Below, piece after piece: positions 1-8,085 of a stretch of 64,000 nucleotides of DNA (position 1 is the stretch's first letter; each line of letters begins with the position of its first letter). Source of the DNA: Sinorhizobium medicae (GTDB lineage: Bacteria; Pseudomonadota; Alphaproteobacteria; Rhizobiales; Rhizobiaceae). The stretch spans positions 62,001 through 126,000 of the forward strand of contig NZ_VITA01000007.1 of the NCBI RefSeq assembly GCF_007827695.1. The letters run 5' to 3'. The position numbers and the translations under genes were made by a program. The notes under the pieces are model-generated. The model searched no databases. It was not told where the DNA came from and was given only the letters and a program-made list of their open reading frames with translations.

Positions 1-489
1 CACCTGGAAGTCATCGAGCTTGCGGGCGATCAGCGTCGAATCCTCCAGTCGGGTGATGCGGATGGCGACATCGAAACTCTCCTCGACGAGGTCGACGAAC
101 CGGTCGTCGGAGACGATTTCGAGCGAAAGTTCGGGGTGCTCCTTGCCGAAGTCTATCAGCGACTGGCCGATATCCGCGTCCACGAAGGTCCTCGGTACGG
201 TGATTCGGAGTCTGCCCTTGAGATCGGAATTACTGGCGCGCACAAGATCGGCGAGGTTGTCGATCTCCTTCAGGATCTCCGATGCGCTGCGGTAATAGGT
301 GTGGCCGGCCTCGGTCAGCGAGAATTGGCGCGTCGTGCGGTTCAAGAGCAGCGCGCCGAGCTCGTCCTCGAGTTCGCGCACATATTTCGACAGGAGCGCC
401 TTGGATTTGCCGATCCGCCGGGCCGCTGCCGAAAAGCCTTCCGCGTCCACGACGTCGATGAAAGCGCGGATGCGGGTCAAGGTATCCAT
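1..489 (-). CDS. LysR-family transcriptional regulator (N-terminal 163 residues, cut by window edge)
   Basis: The reverse strand opens with ATG at 487-489 and reads MDTLTRIRAFIDVVDAEGFS, then an AAARRIGKSKALLSKYVREL winged helix-turn-helix typical of LysR proteins (about residues 1-60). The start of the substrate-binding domain follows (RLRITVPRTFVD, about residue 95). The frame stays open to base 1, so the C-terminal half lies outside the window. It belongs to the LysR subgroup resembling DsdC/CrgA-like regulators that often control a neighbouring oxidoreductase or transporter; the target is not visible here. It is transcribed away from the decarboxylase gene, with about 550 bp between them. 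Confidence 0.9.
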   Translation of the reverse strand, partial: MDTLTRIRAFIDVVDAEGFSAAARRIGKSKALLSKYVRELEDELGALLLNRTTRQFSLTEAGHTYYRSASEILKEIDNLADLVRASNSDLKGRLRITVPRTFVDADIGQSLIDFGKEHPELSLEIVSDDRFVDLVEESFDVAIRITRLEDSTLIARKLDDFQV

Positions 490-659
490 GATTCGTCTTT
501 CTCTGTGCATTCCGGCCGCATCAGCGGTCTTCCTGCGATTGTTCAGCGAAAGTGAACACCGGCGCTCTGGCCGAGGTCCAGAAATATTTATTGAAGAACG
601 GAAAAAACTCTTGATTACGACAATGATTTTTCTTACCTACGCCTTGCCCAAAGTCGCAC

Positions 660-1039
660 GTGCCTGTGGGTGTCCGCCGACCCTCGATTAGGTGAGGTTA
701 TCGGTAAGGTACCTGGAACTAACCCCTCCAGTCGCTATTCCGGCCAACCGGGAAATGCGAGGACATCTTGAAGCAACGACGGTGCGGGCCTTTCTGGTGT
801 CTGCCGGCTTTCCAACAGCCGGGGTTACTGAAGAGGCACACCTTCATTGCCGGAAGTGCGGTTGGGTCAATCCCTCCAATCCATGGCAGACAAAGCCGAA
901 TCCCAGCCTTCGCGGGCTTTGATTCACATTCGCGCATCGAGCGCATGCATGGTTCCGGGGTCTCCACCGGCTGGTTCCTGTGCAAGCGTGCGTATGCCCT
1001 TTGTCCTCCACAGTCGTGGAGTTTAATGGATCGGGGAAT
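660..1039 (+). promoter_or_regulatory. Long structured 5' leader of the decarboxylase gene (candidate speF RNA motif)
   Basis: About 550 bp separate the LysR start (489) from the decarboxylase start (1046) with no convincing gene. The downstream part holds RNA-like hairpins: CCGGCT/AGCCGG (stems near 808-826) and AGCC/GGCT followed by TTTGATT (about 904-923), which could act as an attenuator. The speF motif is an established alpha-proteobacterial leader found upstream of COG0019 ornithine decarboxylases, including in rhizobia. Position and length fit that family; the assignment is by context, not by covariance search. A weak promoter, TTGATT (611-616) with TACCTA (634-639) at 17 bp spacing, may drive it. 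Bases 490-610 show nothing else. Confidence 0.55.
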
Positions 1040-1045
1040 ATGGCC

Positions 1046-2179
1046 ATGACCACCGCACGTATCATCGACTTCCTCAACACCCGACGCCCGGAAGGTCCTT
1101 GCCTCGTCGTCGACCTCGACGTCGTGCGCGATAATTTCAAGGCCTTCCGGCATGCCTTGCCCGACAGCGCAATCTACTATGCCGTGAAGGCGAATCCGGC
1201 GCCGGAAGTTCTGCGTCTCCTCGCCAGTCTCGGCTCCAACTTCGATTGCGCGTCCGTCGCCGAAATCGAAATGGCCCTCGACGCTGGCGCGACCCCGAAC
1301 CGCATTTCCTATGGCAACACCATCAAGAAGGAGCGGGACGTTGCGCGCGCCCATACGCTGGGGATCAGCCTCTTTGCGGTGGACAGCCACGAAGAGGTCG
1401 AGAAGATCGCGCGCGCCGCTCCCGGTGCCCGAGTCTTCTGCCGCGTGCTGACCGATGGCGAAGGCGCCGAATGGCCTCTGTCGCGCAAATTCGGCTGCGT
1501 GCCGCAGATGGCGGTCGACGTGCTCGTCTATGCACACCAGCTCGGACTGGCATCCTACGGTGTTTCGTTCCATGTCGGCTCGCAGATGACGAAGCTCGAT
1601 GCCTGGGACGCGGCTCTTGCCGATGCCAAGCGGGTGTTCGTCCAGCTTGCCAAGCAGGGCATCGAGCTCAAGATGGTCAACATGGGCGGCGGCTTCCCGA
1701 CCAAATATCTCCGGGACGTTCCCTCGGCCGAGGCCTATGGCCAGGCGATCTTCGGCGCGCTGAAGAAGCACTTCGGCAACAACATTCCGGAGACGATCAT
1801 CGAGCCGGGCCGCGGCATGGTGGGCAATGCCGGCGTGATCAAGGCGGAAGTCGTTCTCGTGTCGAAGAAGTCGGACAATGACAGCCACCGCTGGGTCTTT
1901 CTCGACATCGGCAAATTCGGCGGCCTCGCCGAGACGATGGACGAGGCGATCCGCTATCCGATTCGCACCGCGCGCGATGCCGATGCGATGGAGCCCTGCG
2001 TGCTCGCCGGGCCGACCTGCGACTCGGCCGACGTGCTCTACGAGAAGAACATGTATCCGCTGCCGATCTCGCTGACGATCGGCGACGAGGTTCTGATCGA
2101 AGGTACGGGCGCCTACACGACGACCTACTCGGCCGTCGCCTTCAACGGCTTCGAGCCGCTGAAAGCCTATGTCATCTGA
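1046..2179 (+). CDS. odc2: Ornithine/lysine decarboxylase, PLP fold type III
   Basis: A 377-residue member of the eukaryotic-type ornithine/diaminopimelate decarboxylase family, making putrescine (and possibly cadaverine) in the cytoplasm. The PLP lysine lies in YYAVKANPAPEVL (about residue 50), the glycine-rich phosphate loop in NMGGGFPTKY, and the substrate/dimer motif in GPTCDSADV (catalytic Cys). An upstream in-frame ATG at 980 and another at 1040 exist. I chose ATG 1046 (MTTARIIDFLN) because it gives the usual family length and a GGGG-rich ribosome site lies just upstream. The S. meliloti homologue is the lysine/ornithine decarboxylase Odc2. The long leader suggests RNA-level control. 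Confidence 0.92.
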   Translation: MTTARIIDFLNTRRPEGPCLVVDLDVVRDNFKAFRHALPDSAIYYAVKANPAPEVLRLLASLGSNFDCASVAEIEMALDAGATPNRISYGNTIKKERDVARAHTLGISLFAVDSHEEVEKIARAAPGARVFCRVLTDGEGAEWPLSRKFGCVPQMAVDVLVYAHQLGLASYGVSFHVGSQMTKLDAWDAALADAKRVFVQLAKQGIELKMVNMGGGFPTKYLRDVPSAEAYGQAIFGALKKHFGNNIPETIIEPGRGMVGNAGVIKAEVVLVSKKSDNDSHRWVFLDIGKFGGLAETMDEAIRYPIRTARDADAMEPCVLAGPTCDSADVLYEKNMYPLPISLTIGDEVLIEGTGAYTTTYSAVAFNGFEPLKAYVI

Positions 2180-2186
2180 TCCTGCT

Positions 2187-2209
2187 CGCTCCCGGCTCAA
2201 ACGGGAGCG
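2187..2209 (+). terminator. Hairpin after decarboxylase gene
   Basis: Perfect 8-bp stem CGCTCCCG (2187-2194) and CGGGAGCG (2202-2209) with a 7-nt loop, starting 8 nt after the odc2 stop. No U-run follows, so termination strength is uncertain. Confidence 0.5.
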
Positions 2210-2266
2210 GCAATTCACAATTCATGTCCGGTCCGCCTGAAGCGGTTTTGATGACGGGAGGCCCCG

Positions 2267-2857
2267 ATGGCCGCTGTTGTTGATTCCTTGCGCGCGTTTT
2301 TCGCGCCAACCACCTTTGTTATCGACTCGGAGACTCCGGGCGACGTCGTCGCGCGCGAGAACCTGCTCGACCGCGCCATGGGTCCCGGTCGCCGCCGGAA
2401 ATCGTCGGAGAAGCTGCGCCGCGGCCGTGTGCCCGCCGAAGGGTTGGCCCTTGTCGCTCGCGATACCGACGGGCACGTAATCGGCACCGTGCGTCTCTGG
2501 AACGTCGAAGCCGGCGTCAACCGTGAGGGGCAGGCCGTGCCGGCGCTGCTGCTCGGCCCGCTTGCCGTGGATCCGGCGCATGAGGGCAAAGGTATCGGCG
2601 GCATGCTGATGCGAGCGGCGATCCAGGAAGCCAAGAACCGTGGCCATGGCGCTGTCCTGCTTGTCGGCGATGCCGCCTACTACGAACGATTCGGCTTCTT
2701 CGCGCACCGGGCACAGCACCTCGTTATGCCGGGTCCGTTCGAGCGCAACCGCTTCCTGGCGCTGGAGCTCAAGGACGGCTGGCTCGACGGCGCTGCCGGC
2801 ATGCTGGTGGCCAGCGGCCGCAAACTCGCTTTGCCGCCGCTTCGCCGCGCGGCCTGA
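2267..2857 (+). CDS. GNAT-family N-acetyltransferase
   Basis: A 196-residue GCN5-related acetyltransferase. The acetyl-CoA loop is in VDPAHEGKGIGGMLMRAAI (about residues 103-121), preceded by the beta4 strand LLLGPLAV, and a YYERFGF motif (about 141-147) matches the C-terminal GNAT signature. It is annotated in many rhizobia simply as an N-acetyltransferase; the acceptor is unknown. It lies 87 bp after the polyamine-forming decarboxylase in the same direction, so polyamine acetylation is possible, but a hairpin lies between them and the link is only inference. Its TGA stop forms part of a shared hairpin with the convergent LysE gene. Confidence 0.85.
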   Translation: MAAVVDSLRAFFAPTTFVIDSETPGDVVARENLLDRAMGPGRRRKSSEKLRRGRVPAEGLALVARDTDGHVIGTVRLWNVEAGVNREGQAVPALLLGPLAVDPAHEGKGIGGMLMRAAIQEAKNRGHGAVLLVGDAAYYERFGFFAHRAQHLVMPGPFERNRFLALELKDGWLDGAAGMLVASGRKLALPPLRRAA

Positions 2858-2878
2858 GCGCCTGGATTCAGGCGTTCA
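2855..2878. terminator. Bidirectional hairpin between convergent genes
   Basis: TGAGCGCCTG (2855-2864) pairs with CAGGCGTTCA (2869-2878) with one mismatch around a GATT loop. The stop codons of both convergent genes (TGA 2855-2857 on plus, TCA 2876-2878 for minus) form the base of the stem. Confidence 0.55.
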
Positions 2879-3511
2879 GCTCGCAGCACGCCGATAGAGC
2901 GCCAGGGATCCCGCGAGCGCCAGCAACGCGCCGCCGCAGATGCGGTCGAGCCAGATCGAGCCTGAGCGCCTCATGAAGCGCACCGCCTGCGACCCAAGCA
3001 GGGCGTAACCGAACATCACTGCGAAATCGATCGATGCGAAGACGGTGGCCAGCATGGCGTATTGCGGCGCCTGCGGCAGGGCGGGTTCGATGAATTGCGG
3101 CAGAAAGGCCGAAAAGAACAGATAGCCTTTGGGATTGGTGATGGCGACGAGGAAGCTCTTGATAAAGATGGAGCGCGTTGCGCCGGATTCCGTGCCCTGC
3201 GACCCTTGCAACGGGAGGTCCAGCGTACCGCGGGAGCGCAGCAGCGTGACCCCGAGAAAAGCGAGATAAGCGACGCCTAACCATTTGACCACGGAGAACC
3301 AGAACTCCGATGCCGCGAGCAGCGCGCCGAGCCCGACCGCCACGGCGCCGATCAGGACGAAATCCGAGAGGACCGCGCCAATCATCCCTGGGGTTGCGCG
3401 CTTCACGCCGTAGCGCGAACCATTCGTCAGCGCGAGAAGCACGGTCGGTCCGGGTGTCGCTATGCCGACGAAAGCGATGAGGGCGAATGCGAGAATGGTG
3501 ACTTCGCTCAT
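2876..3511 (-). CDS. LysE/RhtB-family amino-acid exporter
   Basis: A 211-residue inner-membrane protein with the family opening MSEVTILAFALIAFVGIATP and the PGPTVLLALTNGSRYG signature near residue 20. About six hydrophobic segments follow (for example AVLSDFVLIGAVAVGLGALL, YLAFLGVTLL, YAMLATVFASIDFAVMFGYA). RhtB proteins export homoserine, threonine or other amino acids by proton antiport; the substrate cannot be read from sequence. The start at 3511 was preferred over the longer frame because a strong AAGGAAGG ribosome site lies 5 nt upstream and the family motif begins here. It is convergent with the GNAT gene. Confidence 0.88.
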   Translation of the reverse strand: MSEVTILAFALIAFVGIATPGPTVLLALTNGSRYGVKRATPGMIGAVLSDFVLIGAVAVGLGALLAASEFWFSVVKWLGVAYLAFLGVTLLRSRGTLDLPLQGSQGTESGATRSIFIKSFLVAITNPKGYLFFSAFLPQFIEPALPQAPQYAMLATVFASIDFAVMFGYALLGSQAVRFMRRSGSIWLDRICGGALLALAGSLALYRRAAS

Positions 3512-3594
3512 TATGTCCTTCCTTTGGTCACAACTGGTCCCACAGCTATGACGTGCGCGCAAGCGCCGATCCGACATGTTGTGGGCGCCCCCGT

Positions 3595-3623
3595 TTGACA
3601 GTATCGGTGGCTTGTCCTATGGA
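3595..3623 (+). promoter_or_regulatory. Sigma-70 type promoter
   Basis: TTGACA (3595-3600), 17-bp spacer, TATGGA (3618-3623). It would give a leader of about 140 nt before the glyoxalase-related gene at 3768. A GCTTC-GGT-GAAGC hairpin lies within the leader (about 3662-3675). Confidence 0.55.
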
Positions 3624-3767
3624 GGTCCCGGGCGAGGGCCCCTGCCGTCCGCGAGCGAAAAGCTTCGGTGAAGCCCCTCTATTCGACACGGTCACGCTAT
3701 TGGCATGCGGCCGATGGTAATGCGGACACCCATCCCGAGAATGCATGCCTTAGCAGGAGACCCTGTC

Positions 3768-4214
3768 ATGACGCATGAATTACGAAGTATTCCCTCGCTC
3801 GATGCGCTGAAAGATCAGGCCAAACGCCTGCGGTTCCGGCTCGTGTCGGAGGGCAAGGAAGTCAGCCACTCCAAGTCACTTGAACTGATCGCTGCCCAAT
3901 ACGGCTATCGCGATTGGAACACACTGCACGCGGCTGCCGGTAACCGGCCTCCTTTCAATTCCTGGAGGCTCGGCACGCGGGTCAGAGGCCGTTACCTGGG
4001 TAAGCCTTTCAAAGCGGAGATCCTCTCGGCGCAGGCTCTGACCGCACAGCCGGGGCGCTATCGCCTGACCTTCAAGTTTGACGAGCCGGTGGATGTGGTC
4101 ACCTTCGAGAGTTTCTCGGCCTTCCGACAGAGAGTTACGGCCACCGTCGATGAAACGGGGCGGACGGTCGAGAGGACTTCTGACGGGCGGCCGCATCTGG
4201 AACTGGAGTGGTGA
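3768..4214 (+). CDS. Glyoxalase-superfamily related protein (Glyoxalase_8-like), unknown function
   Basis: A 148-residue protein starting MTHELRSIPSLDALKDQAKR, after an AGGAGA ribosome site. The N-terminal part (SLDALKDQAKRLR through YGYRDWNTLHAA, about 8-58) is a short helical domain recurring in rhizobial proteins annotated as glyoxalase-related. The C-terminal part (VRGRYLGKPFKAEIL through LTFKFDEPVDVVTFESFSAF) is a small beta-rich domain. No metal ligands of a canonical VOC pair are evident, so enzymatic activity is not supported. A longer frame back to 3705 exists but lacks a ribosome site. Confidence 0.65.
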   Translation: MTHELRSIPSLDALKDQAKRLRFRLVSEGKEVSHSKSLELIAAQYGYRDWNTLHAAAGNRPPFNSWRLGTRVRGRYLGKPFKAEILSAQALTAQPGRYRLTFKFDEPVDVVTFESFSAFRQRVTATVDETGRTVERTSDGRPHLELEW

Positions 4215-4254
4215 ACAAAGGGCGAAGGTGACTCGCGGCGTTTTTACTTCGAAG

Positions 4255-4282
4255 CCGTTCTCCTCGCAGGCGAGGGGAACGG
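4255..4282. terminator. Strong hairpin between convergent genes
   Basis: CCGTTCTCCTCGC (4255-4267) pairs with GCGAGGGGAACGG (4270-4282) with a single G-T pair. It lies between the glyoxalase-related gene and the convergent WD40 gene. No U-run on either side, so a REP-like or mRNA-end hairpin is also possible. Confidence 0.4.
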
Positions 4283-4294
4283 CACGAATGCCTG

Positions 4295-5284
4295 CTACCC
4301 TGCAATATCCACCACGCCGCAATCCCCGGCGGCCGAGCCGAACGCCAGTTGGCGGCCGTTCTTGCTCCAGGCCATGGCGGTGATTGCGCCCTTGCCGGGG
4401 CGGCGCAGCAGCACTTCCTTGCTGTCGGCAAGGCGGGCGGCGAGGATCATGCCGTCCTCATAGCCGATGGCGACGATATCCTCTGCCGGGTGGCAGACGA
4501 CCGTCGTGACCATGATGTTGGCGCGGGTGCCGAGTTCGAGCGGCGCCTTGCCCATCGGCCCGTCCTTACCCTGAAATGGCCAGACGATCGCCGCCGGCGC
4601 GCCGGACGAAGCGAGCCACTTGCCCTTCGCCGACCAGGAGAGCGACTTCACCTTTGCGGGGTAGCCGGTCATGCGCATGTGTCGCGCCTCGGCGCCCGGC
4701 TTTGCATCGAGTTTCCACCCATGCAGCGCATTTTCCTGCATGGCCGTGACGACGAAGCGCCCGTCGGGTGAGAAGGTGACGCCGGTATGGGCGCCCTTCC
4801 ATTCGAGATCGACCGGCTGGCCTGACATCGCAACCCAATGCAGCGAAACGCCATTGTAGCGCGCGGCAGCGATCCTCAGGCCCTTGGGTGCGAAGGCGAG
4901 CCCCTCGACGGTGCGCTGCTCCGGAAACTCCCGGGTCGTGCCGTCGAAAAGGCGGACATGCGTCGTCTTTCCATAAGCGTAAGCGACAGCACCTTGCGGT
5001 CCGGCAGCAACCTGCGCGATCCATTTGCGGCCCGTATCGGCAACGAGGCTCGCTGTGCCGTGTGCCGAAATGCGCATCACCTTGCCGTCTTCGCCGCCGG
5101 TCAGCAGCGTGTCGTTCGCCTCGTCTACGACGAATGACAGCAGCCCGTCGTGTGCTTCGGTCGTTTTGTGGCCGTGATCGAGCCGGTGGACCGCGCCGGC
5201 AGCCCCGGCGAAGAAGGGAACATCCTTGAGGAAGGCGACGCCGACGACGTGGCCTTCGAGATCGAGCGGAGCGACGGTCGGCAT
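4295..5284 (-). CDS. WD40 beta-propeller protein
   Basis: A 329-residue repeat protein with successive WD40-like blades, for example GGEDGKVMRISAHGTA, GVTFSPDGRFVVTAMQENAL, SLSWSAKGKWLASSGAPAA, VAIGYEDGMILAARLADSKE and AMAWSKNGRQLAFGSAAGD. There is no signal peptide, so it is probably cytoplasmic. It follows the CobW-type GTPase by 64 bp on the same strand, and this pairing of a zinc-linked COG0523 GTPase with a WD40 protein recurs in rhizobia. Its role is not established; a scaffold in metal delivery is an inference from context only. Confidence 0.8.
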   Translation of the reverse strand: MPTVAPLDLEGHVVGVAFLKDVPFFAGAAGAVHRLDHGHKTTEAHDGLLSFVVDEANDTLLTGGEDGKVMRISAHGTASLVADTGRKWIAQVAAGPQGAVAYAYGKTTHVRLFDGTTREFPEQRTVEGLAFAPKGLRIAAARYNGVSLHWVAMSGQPVDLEWKGAHTGVTFSPDGRFVVTAMQENALHGWKLDAKPGAEARHMRMTGYPAKVKSLSWSAKGKWLASSGAPAAIVWPFQGKDGPMGKAPLELGTRANIMVTTVVCHPAEDIVAIGYEDGMILAARLADSKEVLLRRPGKGAITAMAWSKNGRQLAFGSAAGDCGVVDIAG

Positions 5285-5348
5285 CAGTTTGGCGGGCTCT
5301 CTTGTTTCATCATGATCTTATTCCGAAGCCGGGCACCATCTTTCAAGA

Positions 5349-6458
5349 TCATGCCTGGACTTCACACGCCCTGAAGGTGCGCTCGATCTTCTCTCGATCC
5401 AGATCGCGACCAATGAAGACGAGCCTGCTTTCCCGCTTCTCGCCCTCTTTCCAGGGGCGCTGATGATCACCTTCGATGATCATGTGGACGCCCTGAACGA
5501 CGTAACGCTCCCCGTCGCCGGAAAAGGCGATGATGCCTTTGAGGCGCAGGATGTTCGGGCCATCGGTCTGGGTGATCTTCTGGATCCAGGGGAAGAAACG
5601 ATCCGGGTTCATTTCACCGCCGCGAAGCGAGATCGACTGCACCGTCACATCATGGATCGGCGAGGGCGCATCGTGGTGATGGTGGTCGTGATCATGACCA
5701 TGATCATGGTGGTGGCCATGATGATCGTGATGATGGTGACCGTGGTCATGATCATGATCATGACCACAATCGGGGCCACAGACGTGGTCGTGATCGTCGT
5801 GATCGAGGAAGTGCGGATCGTTCTCCAGCGCCCTGTCGAGGTTGAAGGCTCCCTGATCGAGCACTTTGGCAAGATCGATTTCGGAGCGCTGCGTGCGATA
5901 GATGCGGGCCGAGGGATTGATGACGCGTACCGTTGCCTCGACGCGTTCGAGCTCCTCGGGCGTTACGAGATCGGTCTTGTTGAGCAGCACGACGTCGGCA
6001 AAGGCGATCTGGTCCTCGGCTTCCCGGCTGTCCTTCAGGCGGAGCGGCAGGTGCTTGGCGTCAACGAGCGCGACGACGGCGTCGAGCTCGGTCTTGGCCC
6101 GGACGTCGTCATCCATGAAGAAGGTCTGCGCCACCGGCACCGGATCTGCGAGGCCGGTGGTCTCGACGATGATCGCGTCGAAGCGCCCGGGCCGGCGCAT
6201 CAGCCCTTCGACGACGCGGATCAGGTCGCCCCGAACGGTGCAGCAGACGCAGCCGTTGTTCATCTCGTAAATTTCTTCGTCCGACTCGACGATCAGGTCG
6301 TTGTCGATGCCGATCTCGCCGAATTCGTTGACGATGACCGCATATTTGCGGCCGTGATTTTCGCTGAGGATGCGGTTGAGAAGCGTCGTCTTGCCGGAGC
6401 CGAGATAGCCCGTGAGCACGGTGACGGGGATCGGCTTCTGCGGGGTCGTTTCGGTCAT
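5349..6458 (-). CDS. COG0523 CobW/P47K-type metallochaperone GTPase with His-rich loop
   Basis: A 369-residue GTPase of the COG0523 family, which delivers or handles metals (zinc, cobalt, nickel) in the cytosol. The P-loop is GYLGSGKTTLLNRIL (about residues 16-30), the metal-binding CxCC motif is NNGCVCCTVRGDL (about 69), and the NKTD guanine motif is VLLNKTDLV. A loop at about residues 216-262 is almost entirely His and Asp with two Cys (CGPDCGHDHDHDHG), a zinc-type chelating stretch. A CobW C-terminal domain follows. Start ATG 6458 was chosen over the longer frame because of GAGGTTCCC upstream and the canonical start of homology. No obvious Zur box is seen upstream. Confidence 0.93.
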   Translation of the reverse strand: MTETTPQKPIPVTVLTGYLGSGKTTLLNRILSENHGRKYAVIVNEFGEIGIDNDLIVESDEEIYEMNNGCVCCTVRGDLIRVVEGLMRRPGRFDAIIVETTGLADPVPVAQTFFMDDDVRAKTELDAVVALVDAKHLPLRLKDSREAEDQIAFADVVLLNKTDLVTPEELERVEATVRVINPSARIYRTQRSEIDLAKVLDQGAFNLDRALENDPHFLDHDDHDHVCGPDCGHDHDHDHGHHHHDHHGHHHDHGHDHDHHHHDAPSPIHDVTVQSISLRGGEMNPDRFFPWIQKITQTDGPNILRLKGIIAFSGDGERYVVQGVHMIIEGDHQRPWKEGEKRESRLVFIGRDLDREKIERTFRACEVQA

Positions 6459-6588
6459 GGGAACCTCGAGGTTGGCGATGCGCCGCAGGCATCGATGGTT
6501 GGGTCCTGATATAAGAGATGAGGTAGCGATGCGCAAATGTGCGGAACAAAAACGATGCAGACTTTCGTCGCGATCGACAGGAAAGAAA

Positions 6589-7380
6589 TCAGTCCAATTC
6601 TCCGATGTCGAAGGCATTCACATCCTCGAGCAGTTCGATGATGCTTTTTGCCACGTGCCCGAGAAGCGCTTCTCCACGCTCTGCCGTGGCGGCGGCGGCA
6701 TTGCCGGCGACCCCGTCTGGGTTCAGATCCGACATCCTCCAGCCGAAGGCGTGCGGACCGTAGGCGCGCAAATGCTTGAACGAACGCGCGAATTCACTCT
6801 GGCGCGAGGGAAAGTCCCGAGCCTGCATCATGTCCACCTTGTCCGGATGGAGCGCCAGCATGACGGATGTCTCGATGTCGCCACCATGGATATCGATTGT
6901 CCTGTCCTTAGCACCGATCCAGCCGTCCGGCTGCCCAAAGCGCGTCCAGCTCGTCGCCACGGCCAGCATCCGAAAGCGTCTCCGCGCCTCCGTCGCCACC
7001 ACGGTCATCAGGGGCGAATTGCCGCCATGCGCGTTCAACATCACGAATTTGCGGATGCCGCGCCCGGCGAGATCCTCGGCAATGCCGAGCCAGCGCTCGA
7101 CGGCTTCGTCATAGGCGAGCGTACGGGTGCCGGGCACATGCATGTGCTCGACGGAATAGCCGACCGGCTCGACGGGCAGGAATGTCGCGGGAAGTGTTCG
7201 GGGCATGGCGGCGATCACGCGCTCGACGATGCCACCCGCGATCAGCCTGTCGGTTTCGAAGGGGAGATGCGGTCCGTGCTGCTCATACGCACCGAGTGGG
7301 AGCACCGCGATCCAGTCGTGCCGCTCGGCAGCTGCGAGTGCGTCGGAATTGTCGTTCCATCGGGGCTTCGGCAGCGACAT
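6589..7380 (-). CDS. Creatininase-family amidohydrolase
   Basis: A 263-residue protein of the creatininase fold, which hydrolyses cyclic or linear amides with two metal ions. The signature metal motif LPLGAYEQHGPHLPFETD lies at about residues 27-44 and MLNAHGGNSPLM at about 113-124, with HGGDIETSVML supplying a further ligand at about 165. The family also includes riboflavin/F420-pathway amidases and mycofactocin-type peptidases, so creatinine itself need not be the substrate. It is divergent from the MarR regulator at 7494 with 113 bp between, an arrangement that suggests local regulation. Confidence 0.85.
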   Translation of the reverse strand: MSLPKPRWNDNSDALAAAERHDWIAVLPLGAYEQHGPHLPFETDRLIAGGIVERVIAAMPRTLPATFLPVEPVGYSVEHMHVPGTRTLAYDEAVERWLGIAEDLAGRGIRKFVMLNAHGGNSPLMTVVATEARRRFRMLAVATSWTRFGQPDGWIGAKDRTIDIHGGDIETSVMLALHPDKVDMMQARDFPSRQSEFARSFKHLRAYGPHAFGWRMSDLNPDGVAGNAAAATAERGEALLGHVAKSIIELLEDVNAFDIGELD

Positions 7381-7493
7381 TTCTAATCGGTCCTCGGCAT
7401 CGTCTGTCGTAAAATCGTTATTTGAGTCATACAGTTCGTAATCTCAAGCCTTATTGCTATAAGTGCAGTGTAAGGGATTCGGCGGGAGGTCCA

Positions 7494-7997
7494 ATGGGCA
7501 AGAAGAGCAAAGCCGAAAAGAAGGGCAAGAACGGCAAGAAGAGGGACGAGATCGTCGCCGAGGCGAACGATTACGATCTCGCTTCGGTTCTCGTCCAGGC
7601 GGCCCGCTCGATGCGCACCGTGCTTTCTCGCAATCTCGTCGCCAGCGGACTTTACGCCGGACAGGACGGCGTCATGCTCGCCCTCGCGGAGAGCGACGGG
7701 CTTACGGCCGGTGCACTGGCGGCGAAGCTCGGGGTCAAGGCGCCGACGATGACCCGCACCATCGGCCGCATGGAAGCGCAGGGTTTTCTCGAACGCCGGC
7801 CTGACAGGGACGATGCGCGGCTGACCAAGGTCTACCTGACCGAACTCGGTCGCGATCGCCTGCAGATCATCGCGGAGGCGGGCCAGCATTCCGAAAAGCT
7901 GGCGACGCGCGGTTTGACCGATAAACAGGTGCGTACCCTCATGAAGCTCCTGCGCGCGGTGGACAGCAATCTGCAGGCCGCCCGAGCCGCGGATTGA
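7494..7997 (+). CDS. MarR-family transcriptional regulator with Lys-rich N-terminus
   Basis: A 167-residue winged-helix regulator. The first 20 residues are very basic (MGKKSKAEKKGKNGKKRDE), an unusual tail for MarR. The DNA-binding core reads LTAGALAAKLGVKAPTMTRT, followed by the wing ERRPDRDDARLTKVYLTELG (about 103-122). GGGAGGT precedes the ATG at 7494; the longer frame from 7422 is poorly supported. It is divergent from the creatininase-like gene, which may be its target. I saw no perfect palindrome in the 113-bp gap. Confidence 0.9.
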   Translation: MGKKSKAEKKGKNGKKRDEIVAEANDYDLASVLVQAARSMRTVLSRNLVASGLYAGQDGVMLALAESDGLTAGALAAKLGVKAPTMTRTIGRMEAQGFLERRPDRDDARLTKVYLTELGRDRLQIIAEAGQHSEKLATRGLTDKQVRTLMKLLRAVDSNLQAARAAD

Positions 7998-8029
7998 GCG
8001 TCGGACCGACTTGCCGATTGCAGCGGGAA

Positions 8030-8054
8030 TTTAAACAGTTTAAAGAGATTTAAA
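8030..8054 (+). promoter_or_regulatory. Three TTTAAA repeats upstream of LacI gene
   Basis: TTTAAA occurs at 8030-8035, 8039-8044 and 8049-8054 (9 and 10 bp apart), 32-56 bp before the LacI-type start. In GC-rich surroundings this A/T cluster could be an operator or UP-like element; it is close to one helical turn per repeat. Confidence 0.4.
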
Positions 8055-8085
8055 ACGGTGACGGCAGCGGCTGCAATCGGGGGGC

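Noticed and set aside
5670..5780. Short repeat track (CATGATCATG-type)
   Set aside because: It is not a CRISPR or tandem repeat element; it encodes the His/Asp loop of the CobW-type protein.
6459..6588. Possible Zur operator before the CobW-type gene
   Set aside because: No TGTTATA-type dyad found; only a partial GATATAAGAGAT stretch.
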